Assembly (NCBI RefSeq): GCF_000023285.1 | Contig: NC_013162.1 | Coordinates: 1,466,501-1,530,500, forward strand | DNA length: 64,000 nucleotides | Reading direction: 5' to 3' | Source: Capnocytophaga ochracea DSM 7271 | Lineage (GTDB): Bacteria; Bacteroidota; Bacteroidia; Flavobacteriales; Flavobacteriaceae | Shown: one piece after another, positions 36,117-44,444 of the stretch | Layout of the letters: every line of letters begins with the position of its first letter | How positions within the stretch are numbered: position 1 is the first letter of the stretch | Notes under the pieces: model-generated | What the model was told of the DNA's origin: nothing | Databases searched by the model: none | The model's input: only the letters and a program-made list of their open reading frames with translations | Made by a program: the position numbers and the translations under genes

Positions 36117-36803
36117 TTAGTCTTTATTGTTTAAAACAACGCGTGTTCCTACTTCTTTTAATAGCCTTTCAGCTAATAGTTTTACCCTGTTTCTAAGCAA
36201 GTCCCTTTCAATGGTGTTAAAAGTAGCATCTTGCTCGTATTTTTGATTTACATATTGGTTGAGTTGAGCTTGAGTAGTAGCGATAAGAGCTAAATCTTCT
36301 GCCGATAGTTGCTGTAAATCCCCTGTTATTTGCTTTTCCATCTGTTTTGTAATTCTGGTTTCAATAGCATCAGCAGTATACTCGGCAAAAAGAGTATCTA
36401 CCTCATTGATATCGAGTAGGGCAGGAGAAGCTATGGAACTCTTAGTAGCTGGTAAAGTTGTAAGAGTCCTGTGGACTATGGGAACTGTGGGAGTTTCGGT
36501 TATCGTAGTAGGGGTGAAAGTAGTATCAACAGATGATACGTTTTCTTTTTCAGTGGTTACAACTACTACTTTCTGCGATTGATATTCAGGGCTTGTATTG
36601 GTTTGTTGCTGTTGTAACAAATACCCTATCCCGAGGCACAATAGCAAGCAGGTAGCTATGGCGTAATACCACACTTTTCGGCTTTTGTGCTTTGCTTGTT
36701 GGGCTTCACTCTCGGCTAATTGCGCCTCTAACTGTTCCCATAGGGTAGGTGAGGGGGTGATTTTCCGATACCTAAATAGGCGTTGTATGCTATCTTTCCA
36801 CAT
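36117..36803 (-). CDS. Single-pass membrane protein, probable anti-sigma factor
   Basis: A 228-residue protein with a short cytoplasmic N-terminus (WEQLEAQLAESEAQ), one transmembrane segment (about 44-63, VWYYAIATCLLLCLGIGYLL), a Thr/Ser/Val-rich periplasmic linker and a helical C-terminal domain. Its start lies 3 bp after the ECF sigma stop. Position and topology are those of an anti-sigma factor that holds the sigma at the membrane, though no zinc-finger or FecR domain is visible. Confidence 0.75.
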   Translation of the reverse strand: MWKDSIQRLFRYRKITPSPTLWEQLEAQLAESEAQQAKHKSRKVWYYAIATCLLLCLGIGYLLQQQQTNTSPEYQSQKVVVVTTEKENVSSVDTTFTPTTITETPTVPIVHRTLTTLPATKSSIASPALLDINEVDTLFAEYTADAIETRITKQMEKQITGDLQQLSAEDLALIATTQAQLNQYVNQKYEQDATFNTIERDLLRNRVKLLAERLLKEVGTRVVLNNKD

Positions 36804-36806
36804 TTT

Positions 36807-37346
36807 TTAAGCTCTTTTTTTATAGTTTGTAACGTATTGTTGTAAAAGTTTTTTGGCATAAGCCAATTGCGATTTAGAAGTGCCTTCACTAATTCCTAAC
36901 TTCTCTGCTATCTGCTTGTGAGATTCATTTTCAAACACATAAAGGTTAAAAATGGTACGACAGGCAGAAGGAAGTTTATCTATAAAGGCTTGTATTTGTT
37001 CATCGTTAAAAGATTCATTGTCTAAATCACTCTCGTCGATAGTGTCGTAAGTATCGCTCCAATCGGTGAAGGATAGCTTTTGGGCTTTGCTTTTGAGAAA
37101 ATCTATGCATTCATTTACAGTAATCCTGCGTATCCACGCATAGAAGTGCTCTTGTTCTTCATATTTAGAGAGACTGGTAAATATCTTGAAGAAGGCTTTC
37201 AGTAGGGCATCTTCGGCGAATTGCAAATCACTAATGTACAGCCTGCACACACTCAGCAAAGCAGGAGCATACTGGTCGTACAACTGCTTTTGCGCTAAGC
37301 GGTCGTTGCGCTGAGCTTTCTCGATGAGACAATGGTCGATTTGCAT
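36807..37346 (-). CDS. ECF-type RNA polymerase sigma factor
   Basis: A 179-residue sigma-70 family protein with only regions 2 and 4. Region 2 is near 20-85 (QLYDQYAPALLSVCRLYISD ... FYAWIRRITVNECIDFL); region 4 is near 122-172 (SHKQIAEKLGISEGTSKSQL then AYAKKLL). It should direct polymerase to a small envelope regulon and is controlled by the membrane protein encoded just downstream. No autoregulatory promoter was identified with confidence. Confidence 0.93.
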   Translation of the reverse strand: MQIDHCLIEKAQRNDRLAQKQLYDQYAPALLSVCRLYISDLQFAEDALLKAFFKIFTSLSKYEEQEHFYAWIRRITVNECIDFLKSKAQKLSFTDWSDTYDTIDESDLDNESFNDEQIQAFIDKLPSACRTIFNLYVFENESHKQIAEKLGISEGTSKSQLAYAKKLLQQYVTNYKKRA

Positions 37347-37433
37347 TTTTCTTTAAATGATGAATGATTTATTCTTTTTAAGGTTCAAATTAAGTACGAT
37401 GTAGAAAAACAGGAGATTGTTCAACTTCATCGG

Positions 37434-37901
37434 TTACGGCAGTTTGATTGTACAGCCCTTTCCTATGTTATTTTTTTTAAACCATCCTTGAGGCACTTCA
37501 AGAGCATAACGCACAGGTTCCGATGAGTCCACACTTTGATGGCTGAACGGTGTCATATCGCGTGTTTCGCGAATTTCGCCATTCGAATTAATGAACGCAA
37601 TTGAAAGGGGAGTAGGCGTATCTTTCATCCAAAAGCTTAACTTTTCGTCTCTTTTAAAGATAAAAAGCATACCCGTTCCTTCGGGAATATTCTCACGCCC
37701 CATATAACCTTTTGACATCTCTCGTATGGAGCGAGCAAGCTCAACTCTTATGGGAATGGTCTTGCCGTCAAGATTTGTAATGGTCAAGTCCCTCTCTTCA
37801 AACTCAAGCGTGAGGGCTGAACAGGCAGTAAAAACAAGGTAGCACAATAGGATAACTCCTATCAGCAATAGTTTAACAGATGTAAATATTTTCTTTTTCA
37901 T
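37434..37901 (-). CDS. DUF192 lipoprotein
   Basis: A 155-residue protein with a lipoprotein signal ending VFTAC (Cys27) and a DUF192 domain (about 40-155). Typical features are ELARSIREMSKGYMGRENIP, the GMLFIF strand, SFWMKDTPTPLSIAFI and the C-terminal YALEVPQGWF. The domain is widespread and its function is unknown. It lies upstream of the sigma gene with an 87-bp gap, so it may be separately transcribed. Confidence 0.9.
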   Translation of the reverse strand: MKKKIFTSVKLLLIGVILLCYLVFTACSALTLEFEERDLTITNLDGKTIPIRVELARSIREMSKGYMGRENIPEGTGMLFIFKRDEKLSFWMKDTPTPLSIAFINSNGEIRETRDMTPFSHQSVDSSEPVRYALEVPQGWFKKNNIGKGCTIKLP

Positions 37902-38058
37902 AAGTCCTACAAAATTAAAAGTTCAGAAAATAAATATATGAATTTTGATATCTCAATTATCCTTTTTGCCCTTATAAACGAAGAAAAAATAAAAAGGTTG
38001 GAAAATAATTAGAAAAATTGTCAATTAGCAAATTATTTAGTTTTGGCAAAGTTGGCTT

Positions 38059-38880
38059 TTATTGTTTGATGATGTCGTAGCCTTTTACAGTAAAGGGAAT
38101 TCCGAAGCCTCCATTCACTTGCCTGATTGTATTATCAGGGAAGCGTAACCAGCACTTGTTGGTAGTGGCGTTGAAGGTAATAGTAGCATCATCTTTACCT
38201 CTCACTTCCACAAACTGTACACCTACCCACATTTCGCCTTTGGGTACTAATACTGATAGCTTATGAGTGAAAGTTTGTGGGTTATCAGAAGGGAATAAAT
38301 GAATGTAAATAGGTTCTTTGATAAGCGGAGTGAAGTTTTTGTGCTCCTTATCGGTTTGGTACACTACTACACGCAAGACTGCCATATAAAAGGTACTTTC
38401 CCTAATCTCAATACTGAACTCGGTAAGCTGAGTGTCGTTAGAAAGCAAAATGAAATCGCCTAATTCTGAGAGGACGCCACCGTGTTGCTGAAAATACTGT
38501 TTCATTTCGCCGTAAAGAGTAAAAGGGGTAGTTACTCCTTTACTTTTTACATAGCGTATTTTAGGTGTTTTCATTGTTAGTGTAGTAGTGGGAAGGTTAA
38601 TTACTGCTTCGGTGAGTTGCACTTCTTTTTTGATATCACGATAAGCTAATACTTTATGTTGATAGCTCAAATGTGAAAAATAAATGCTATCAGTGGGCTT
38701 TGCCCCGAGCTTTTCGAGCGAAAAGTAACCATTTTCATCGCTAATAATACCTTTATTGGTACCTACTATGCCTATATTCACGTATTCAACAGACTCGTGA
38801 TGCTTGTTTACCACCCTTTGTTGAGCAAAACAAGGGAGCGCAAAAAGTATCAGATGGAAAAAGAGGAAACGTTTTGCCAT
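38059..38880 (-). CDS. Secreted protein with carboxypeptidase-regulatory-like domain
   Basis: A 273-residue exported protein (signal MAKRFLFFHLILFALPCFAQ). Residues about 22-90 form a CarboxypepD_reg-like domain (NIGIVGTNKGIISDENGYFS), the same fold found at the N-terminus of TonB receptors. The rest is beta-rich and unrecognised. Only 6 bp separate it from the barrel gene at 38887, so they are one operon. A surface or periplasmic partner of that barrel is plausible. Confidence 0.83.
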   Translation of the reverse strand: MAKRFLFFHLILFALPCFAQQRVVNKHHESVEYVNIGIVGTNKGIISDENGYFSLEKLGAKPTDSIYFSHLSYQHKVLAYRDIKKEVQLTEAVINLPTTTLTMKTPKIRYVKSKGVTTPFTLYGEMKQYFQQHGGVLSELGDFILLSNDTQLTEFSIEIRESTFYMAVLRVVVYQTDKEHKNFTPLIKEPIYIHLFPSDNPQTFTHKLSVLVPKGEMWVGVQFVEVRGKDDATITFNATTNKCWLRFPDNTIRQVNGGFGIPFTVKGYDIIKQ

Positions 38881-38886
38881 ATTCTA

Positions 38887-39879
38887 CTAAAATTTTATAC
38901 CTATTGAAAAAGGGTGTATATTGTTAGGGCTATTTTCGAATAAGGGAGCTAAACTGTATTTAGCATAAATCGAAAACCATTTGTTGCCCACTTGAGCTGA
39001 TAGTCCGTAGGTGAATTTATTTACTTTCAAACCATTGCGAAGAAATAGTTTTAAATGGTCGTCTCCCTCAGTGTATTTTATCTTTTGGTTTACATCGATG
39101 AGTGCGCCAAAGTAAGCGCCTCCTCCTATATGTATTTTTGACTTAAAATTCTTTTGTAATTCAATAGGCAAGATGAGGTAATTAACACGCAGTTTAGCTC
39201 GGTCTAAAGGCTTAGAAAAAGGTACTAATTTTGTGTCACCATTTTCTGAAATGAGATAATTATTACCTTTTATGTTTAGTCTATTGCTTTGCCATACTAA
39301 GCCGTAATTGAGGGAAAGTTGTTTCTTTTTATACAATTGAGAGGTAAAAGCAAGTCCTAATTCTGTATTTAAATAGGGGTTAAAGTAAGTTTTATCATTG
39401 GTTACAGACTGTAATCCGATAGCCAAATGAATAGCTACTGTAACTCCGTGTTTATTTTCATTATATTTATTGGGCAATGAATCTAACTGTTGAACAGTTT
39501 GTATATAGTTCTCTTTCGCCTCAGTAGATATAAGACTATCGAGCGTTGCGTTTTTTTGCAGGGTGTCTATACTGAGTTCAGTAGCCTTTTGCTGGATAAG
39601 AGCAGATAGGCGTAAGCCTTCTTTATAGGTTTTCTGTTTAGTGCTCAGTTCGCCTGCTTCCTTAATTTCTTTGAGCATTTTTGCACTTTGCTCTTTGGTA
39701 ATCTTGCCCTCTTTTAGCAACTGCTGAACGGCGGCTTCTCTCTTGTAAAGAAGTAGTTTTTCGGTTGCTACTATAGAATCGATAGTATACTTAGATTGCA
39801 AGATTTCTTTTTCAAAAGGATTTTGAGCCAAAAGAGCTGATACTGAAAGGAAAGCAATAAGTGATAAAAGCTGTTTCAT
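38887..39879 (-). CDS. Outer-membrane beta-barrel protein with N-terminal coiled coil, paralogue B
   Basis: A 330-residue paralogue of the gene at 35038. Both share KYTIDSIVATEKL-type N-termini, the phrase QLLKEGKITKEQSAKMLKE (compare QLLKEKKISEELSQQMKEE) and a barrel end YAKYSLAPLFENSPNNIHPF. The signal peptide is MKQLLSLIAFLSVSALLAQ. It is first in a two-gene operon with its own promoter. The coiled coil might contact peptidoglycan or another envelope protein; function is unknown. Confidence 0.85.
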   Translation of the reverse strand: MKQLLSLIAFLSVSALLAQNPFEKEILQSKYTIDSIVATEKLLLYKREAAVQQLLKEGKITKEQSAKMLKEIKEAGELSTKQKTYKEGLRLSALIQQKATELSIDTLQKNATLDSLISTEAKENYIQTVQQLDSLPNKYNENKHGVTVAIHLAIGLQSVTNDKTYFNPYLNTELGLAFTSQLYKKKQLSLNYGLVWQSNRLNIKGNNYLISENGDTKLVPFSKPLDRAKLRVNYLILPIELQKNFKSKIHIGGGAYFGALIDVNQKIKYTEGDDHLKLFLRNGLKVNKFTYGLSAQVGNKWFSIYAKYSLAPLFENSPNNIHPFSIGIKF

Positions 39880-39922
39880 AGAAATGTCTTAATTTGTTCA
39901 TTAACAATTGGTAAATTGAGGG

Positions 39923-39953
39923 CAAAGATAGAGAGAAATCAGTAAATTGACAA
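39923..39953 (-). promoter_or_regulatory. Promoter of the barrel/CarboxypepD-like operon
   Basis: Minus strand TTG (39953-39951), a 20-bp spacer and TATCTTTG (39930-39923), 44 bp before the ATG at 39879. Confidence 0.75.
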
Positions 39954-40049
39954 ATTAGAAATTTTAAATACGAGTTGTTTAGGCAGTTTGATTAGCAAAT
40001 TATTTGTACTTTTGTAGCCTTAAATCATTAGCTCATCGGTAAATTTAAA

Positions 40050-41012
40050 ATGCTTACACTCATTCGTTTTATAAAGAATTGGACACTGCCTATTTCTATG
40101 GGCATAGGCGCTTTGGTATATCTCATATTTTACTACGTGCCTGCACTGGATACTCTCTCACAAAAACTTGCTCCTACGTTCGACACTATACTGCCTCTGT
40201 TTATGTTCCTGATACTGTACGTTACTTTCTGCAAGGTAAACTTTAAGAAGTTGTTGCCTGTACGATGGCACTTTTGGGCAAGTCTCTTCCAAATCGTTTT
40301 GGTAGCAGCGATTGTAGGGGTGATTCTTTATTTTCGGATTGGAGGCAAGGAGTTGATACTCTTGGAGAGCATTCTTGCTTGTGTGATAGCCCCTTGTGCC
40401 GCAGCTGCAGCGGTAGTAACCTTAAAACTTGGGGGCAATTTGGAACAGATGACCACCTACACTTTCCTCTCTAATCTGCTTTGCGCCCTACTGATTCCGA
40501 TTTGTTTTCCGCTGATAGAACCTGCATCGGAGTTTACTTTTTGGACTGCTTTCTCACTCATAATGCAGAAAGTGTGTTTGGTGTTGGTTGTGCCTATGCT
40601 CTTAGCACTACTCACCAAGAGCGTGCCACAACTTCACCGCTTTCACCAGTGGTTGATACACATTCCTGACCTCTCTTTCTATCTTTGGGGTTGTTCACTG
40701 ATGATTGTTACCGGTACGACTCTTAAAAATATTTTCCACGCACAATCGGGGATAGGTTTTTTATTGCTCATTGCTTTTTGGGGGTTACTATTATGCCTAA
40801 TGCAATACGCTATTGGACGGTATATAGGTCGGTTTTTTGAAGCTTCGATTGAGGCAGGACAAGCCTTAGGACAAAAAAATACGGCTTTTGCCATTTGGAT
40901 AGCTACCACTTACCTGCACCCTCTTTCCACCGTAGGTCCTGGCTGTTATATTTTGTGGCAGAACATTATTAACTCAATAGAAATTTGGAAAAGAGGAAAG
41001 TATAAGGCTTAA
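40050..41012 (+). CDS. BASS-family (bile acid:sodium symporter-like) transporter
   Basis: A 320-residue integral membrane protein with about nine or ten hydrophobic segments. The central LACVIAPCAAAAAVVTLKLG and the late GQALGQKNTAFAIWIA segments match the two crossing-helix motifs of the BASS/SBF fold. Substrates of such distant members are usually small organic anions; none can be assigned here. It is divergent from the barrel operon and is probably monocistronic. Confidence 0.85.
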   Translation: MLTLIRFIKNWTLPISMGIGALVYLIFYYVPALDTLSQKLAPTFDTILPLFMFLILYVTFCKVNFKKLLPVRWHFWASLFQIVLVAAIVGVILYFRIGGKELILLESILACVIAPCAAAAAVVTLKLGGNLEQMTTYTFLSNLLCALLIPICFPLIEPASEFTFWTAFSLIMQKVCLVLVVPMLLALLTKSVPQLHRFHQWLIHIPDLSFYLWGCSLMIVTGTTLKNIFHAQSGIGFLLLIAFWGLLLCLMQYAIGRYIGRFFEASIEAGQALGQKNTAFAIWIATTYLHPLSTVGPGCYILWQNIINSIEIWKRGKYKA

Positions 41013-41101
41013 CCCTTTGAAATAAGGTTAAGTAAACGTCTTATAAAAATGAAATTTCGTATATTTACCTATTAAAACCATATAGAGAATTTTATTGCTA
41101 T

Positions 41102-41178
41102 CTACACCGAAGCTACACCGAACCCATAGTGGGTCTACAGTGGCTCTACAGTGGGTCTACAGTGGCTCTACACCGAAC
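41102..41178 (+). repeat. 11-bp periodic tandem array, seven units
   Basis: Exactly seven 11-bp units: CTACACCGAAG, CTACACCGAAC, CCATAGTGGGT, CTACAGTGGCT, CTACAGTGGGT, CTACAGTGGCT, CTACACCGAAC. A related inverted array is at 55705-55814. Confidence 0.92.
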
Positions 41179-41215
41179 GATAAATAGTCTTAAACCGGAG
41201 AGCAGATGGGCACAT

Positions 41216-41246
41216 TTGCTAAATCAGTAAATGTTTTATAATTTTG
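41216..41246 (+). promoter_or_regulatory. Promoter of the 186-residue protein gene
   Basis: TTG 41216-41218, a 20-bp spacer and TAATTTTG 41239-41246, 40 bp before ATG 41287. Confidence 0.65.
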
Positions 41247-41286
41247 CAGTACTAATTAACAAAAGAACAAATTAACTAATAAACCT

Positions 41287-41847
41287 ATGGCAAAAATAAA
41301 AGACAACTTAGCAATGCAAGGCATCTCGGGGAAACTCGGCAACCAAGTAGTATATCGCAGAGTAGGCGATAAGATTATTGTTGTTGCAAAACCCCGCCGA
41401 AAGCCTACTACTCACCCTACTCTCATCTCGCAAAATAACCGATTTAGGCTCGCTAGCACCTATGCCAAAAACGCTTTGCAAGACCCTGTTCTGAAAGACT
41501 TATATACAGCAGAAGTTAAACGATGTGGTGTTATCAACGCTTATAATATGGCAGTGTCCGACTATCTCAAAGCTCCTGAAATCAGACACATCGACGCTGA
41601 AGCCTATACAGGTACTCAAAAAGGAGAGCTTATAACCATTGAAGTAAGTGATAATTTTAAGGTTGTTCAGGTGAAAGTAACGATATTGCACGGTGAGAAA
41701 ACCGTTGAAGAAGGCAATGCCGTACTTACCGCTGACATTTGGCAATACGCTACTACTGCCCTGAACCCTGCCCTTTCAGGTAGTAAGATAGTAGTTACAG
41801 CCCTCGATAGACCCAATAATAGAGTTACCAAAGAGATTGTTTTATAA
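41287..41847 (+). CDS. Conserved Bacteroidota protein of unknown function
   Basis: A 186-residue basic protein without signal peptide or membrane segments. The N-terminal half is basic and contains QGISGKLGNQVVYRRVGDK; the C-terminal half is beta-rich (about 110-186), like a small immunoglobulin-type sandwich. Proteins starting in this way occur in many Bacteroidetes, often several per genome, but I know no function for them. It has its own promoter and converges on the AraC gene with a 3-bp gap. Confidence 0.8.
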   Translation: MAKIKDNLAMQGISGKLGNQVVYRRVGDKIIVVAKPRRKPTTHPTLISQNNRFRLASTYAKNALQDPVLKDLYTAEVKRCGVINAYNMAVSDYLKAPEIRHIDAEAYTGTQKGELITIEVSDNFKVVQVKVTILHGEKTVEEGNAVLTADIWQYATTALNPALSGSKIVVTALDRPNNRVTKEIVL

Positions 41848-41850
41848 CAT

Positions 41851-42660
41851 TTACTGATAAAATTCACTCGGATTTACCCCTAAATGCTGTTGTACAAAGC
41901 GAGAAAAATAGGCGGTAGACGAAAAGCCAAAAAGGTCGGTGAGCTCGGTGATAGAGTGTGTTTTTTGTTGCAACAGTTTTCGTATATGTATGGTAGTAAA
42001 GCGATTAATCCAAAAGAGGGCATTGCGCCCACTCACCTGTTTGCATACTTCCGATAGATGCTTAGGCGAGACAAAGAGCTTATCGGCATAATAGCCCACT
42101 TCGCGATGTTGCACATACTCTTCTTGTTCTAACAACACCATAAAACGCACTATAAGATCGTTGTCCTGAAAGGTTATTTTCTGCTTCCCAAACAGCGAGG
42201 TATGAATATCAAAATAATCTAAAATAAGCATTTGCACCGCACTGTGTAGTACTTCCTCTTGAAAAGCGTGAGTGGTATCGGTCAGTCGGTGTTTTATTTG
42301 CTGAAAATCGTATTGCAGTTGGGCAAACTGCTTTTCGGTGAGGGGCATAATAGGGTTAGCAAATAGTGCCAACGCCCCTCGTATGCCATAATTGCTACGC
42401 GGGGTACAGTATTCGGCATATTTAGGGGTGAGGTAGATACAAGTAGCTTGCAAGTAGGGTGAGGGCACAACTGCCTCTATAAACTGCTGATAAGGGATAA
42501 TCATCGTTTGTCCGGCTTCGAGCGCAAAATTTTCTCCGTTATACTGAAAAACATAACTACCCGCCTCGCACAGCACGTGGGCTATACAATGTCGCAACTC
42601 CTCACTACCCAAGCGGTGAAGATTGTCTTCAATAATGATATTTTTGTTATCCATACTCAT
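41851..42660 (-). CDS. AraC-family transcriptional regulator
   Basis: A 269-residue protein. The N-terminal cupin-like sensing domain is about 1-150 (SYVFQYNGENFALEAGQTMI). The C-terminal AraC domain has two helix-turn-helix units (about 190-269, LFVSPKHLSEVCKQVSGRNA and SITELTDLFGFSSTAYFSRF). It is divergent from the gene at 42768, which with the aldo/keto reductase and Ohr genes downstream is the likely target. ATG 42654 is an alternative start. Confidence 0.92.
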   Translation of the reverse strand: MSMDNKNIIIEDNLHRLGSEELRHCIAHVLCEAGSYVFQYNGENFALEAGQTMIIPYQQFIEAVVPSPYLQATCIYLTPKYAEYCTPRSNYGIRGALALFANPIMPLTEKQFAQLQYDFQQIKHRLTDTTHAFQEEVLHSAVQMLILDYFDIHTSLFGKQKITFQDNDLIVRFMVLLEQEEYVQHREVGYYADKLFVSPKHLSEVCKQVSGRNALFWINRFTTIHIRKLLQQKTHSITELTDLFGFSSTAYFSRFVQQHLGVNPSEFYQ

Positions 42661-42767
42661 AATGCGACAAAGATAGAAAAATTTGTAAAAACTACCGACT
42701 TTTGTATAACAATCTGTTCAAAATACCGCCATACCTTTGCCTCGTCAAACAATAAAACAAATTAAAA

Positions 42768-43196
42768 ATGAAAAACATCATTACAATTCTGTTGTTGAGC
42801 TTCTCTTTCATTACGTATGCTCAGCACAGTACGCAAGAAACAAAAGTATTACAGCTTTCCGAAAGCCTTTGGAAGGCAATGCAACAAGCAGATAAACAAA
42901 CTCTTGTAGAAAATATTGCTCCTGAGGCAGTTTTTGTACATATGGGAGCAACTCTTGTTAGAGATAAAGAAATAGAGGTACTACAGCAAAAAGGTATTGT
43001 ACTAAAAGAAGTGGCTACCGAAAATACTTCTGTACGTATCGTAGGTAAAACGGCTGTGCTTTTGCGCAAACTGCAACTTACTGCTATTGTAGGAGGTAAT
43101 GAGGTGGTCAATCCGTTTGTAGTAACCGAAACTTACACTAAAAAAGGTAGCAAATGGCAGTTGCTTTCTCTCTCTTACACTAAAATTATTTACTAA
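42768..43196 (+). CDS. Secreted NTF2-like (DUF4440) protein
   Basis: A 142-residue protein with a signal peptide (MKNIITILLLSFSFITYAQH) and one NTF2-like domain of the DUF4440 type: SESLWKAMQQADKQTLVENI, VFVHMGATLVRDKEIEVLQQ and the closing strand KWQLLSLSYT. Such domains act as small binding pockets or minor enzymes. It is divergent from an AraC regulator and leads a stress-oxidoreductase group, which hints at regulated expression. Confidence 0.88.
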   Translation: MKNIITILLLSFSFITYAQHSTQETKVLQLSESLWKAMQQADKQTLVENIAPEAVFVHMGATLVRDKEIEVLQQKGIVLKEVATENTSVRIVGKTAVLLRKLQLTAIVGGNEVVNPFVVTETYTKKGSKWQLLSLSYTKIIY

Positions 43197-43199
43197 TTT

Positions 43200-43461
43200 A
43201 TGAAAAAGACAATAACCCTTTTAACTCTTACTACTATTATGAACCTATCCGCACAACAAATGCAACCCGTGTAATACACCCGTAATGATGGTATTGGCAT
43301 TGCCGCTAATGTCTATACACCTGCGGGTCACGACAAAAGCAAAAACACACGCTACTATAAAAAAATGGTTTGCTCATTTGGCTATAATGGATGTGCAAAA
43401 AGCTAAAACCGAATGGAAAGAACCTGTAAGTGAAAAAGAATATATTCAATTAATAAAATAA
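43200..43461 (+). pseudogene. Remnant of a secreted alpha/beta-hydrolase-like gene with internal deletion
   Basis: ATG 43200 opens a signal peptide (MKKTITLLTLTTIMNLSAQQ) and reaches TAA at 43272-43274. In the same frame the text goes on as YTRNDGIGIAANVYTPAGHD, which resembles the start of dienelactone-hydrolase-like secreted enzymes. After a shift, a C-terminal piece (KWFAHLAIMDVQKAKTEWKE then PVSEKEYIQLIK) ends at TAA 43461, just before the reductase gene. Nearly all of the catalytic domain is missing. The family assignment rests on the short N-terminal segment. Confidence 0.6.
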
Positions 43462-43470
43462 GAATTACAA

Positions 43471-44313
43471 ATGAAAAACATTGAGTTAAACAACGGGGTA
43501 CAAATGCCCCTATTGGGTTATGGTGTATACCAAGTAAACCCCGAAGAATGTGAGCGTTGCGTAAGCGATGCTATTGCGGTAGGCTACCGAATGATTGACA
43601 CTGCCCAAATCTACAAAAATGAAGAGGGGGTAGGCAATGCCATTAAGAAAAGTGGTATCGACCGCAAAGAGTTCTTTATCGTTACCAAAGTGTGGATAAG
43701 CAATGCAGGCTATGAAAAGGCAAAAGCCTCTATCGAAACCTCTTTGCGCAAACTCCAAACTGATTATATCGATTTGCTACTCATTCACCAACCTTTTGGC
43801 GACTATTATGGCTCTTATCGCGCTATGGAAGAAGCCTACAAAGAGGGTAAAGTGCGCGCTATTGGGGTCAGCAACTTCTATGCCGATAGATACCTCGATT
43901 TGGCATACCACTGCGAGATAAAACCTGCTGTAAACCAAATGGAAACACACGTATTCTACCAACAGCAAGACCTCCAAGAGCTAATGAAGAAGTACGACAC
44001 CAAACTAATGTCGTGGGGACCTTTTGCCGAAGGTAAAAACGATTTCTTTGCCAATCCTATTCTCAATGCTATTGGTGAAAAGTATCACAAAAGTGCTGCC
44101 CAAGTAGCCTTGCGCTACCTATTACAACGCGATATTATCTGTATTCCTAAGTCGGTGCGCAAAGAGCGTATGGAACAAAACCTTAATGTTTTTGACTTCC
44201 AACTCTCAGCAGAGGATATGGCAAAAATTCAAGCTCTTGATACCAAGCAACCGCTCTTCTCTTCTCGCCGAGATCCTGCTTTTGTAGAGATGATACTACA
44301 ATATGGTAATTAG
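43471..44313 (+). CDS. Aldo/keto reductase
   Basis: A 280-residue cytoplasmic NADPH-dependent reductase of the AKR superfamily. The tetrad is visible as Asp and Tyr in DTAQIYKNEEGVGNAI, Lys in IVTKVWI and His in LLLIHQPFGD. The C-terminal cofactor motif is IPKSVRKERMEQNL. The pattern is that of 2,5-diketo-gluconate reductase/prostaglandin synthase-like bacterial members, which reduce small aldehydes and ketones. It lies in a group with Ohr and probable AraC control. Confidence 0.95.
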   Translation: MKNIELNNGVQMPLLGYGVYQVNPEECERCVSDAIAVGYRMIDTAQIYKNEEGVGNAIKKSGIDRKEFFIVTKVWISNAGYEKAKASIETSLRKLQTDYIDLLLIHQPFGDYYGSYRAMEEAYKEGKVRAIGVSNFYADRYLDLAYHCEIKPAVNQMETHVFYQQQDLQELMKKYDTKLMSWGPFAEGKNDFFANPILNAIGEKYHKSAAQVALRYLLQRDIICIPKSVRKERMEQNLNVFDFQLSAEDMAKIQALDTKQPLFSSRRDPAFVEMILQYGN

Positions 44314-44371
44314 GTCGTAGCACGAATCGTAGCACGATAAGCAATAAAAAACTCCCCGTGTGAAGAATACC

Positions 44372-44402
44372 CCTAAGTGAGGAATAGCTCGAAACACTTA
44401 GG
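44372..44402 (+). promoter_or_regulatory. 8-bp inverted repeat upstream of ohr
   Basis: CCTAAGTG (44372-44379) and CACTTAGG (44395-44402) are perfect complements with a 15-bp spacer, 43 bp before the Ohr start. It may be an operator or an RNA hairpin. Confidence 0.45.
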
Positions 44403-44444
44403 ACATTAGTAAACAAATTATTAATCATAAATAAAAAAAGACAG

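Noticed and set aside
41102-41178. Possible CRISPR array
   Set aside because: Units are contiguous 11-mers with no unique spacers, and no cas genes are present.
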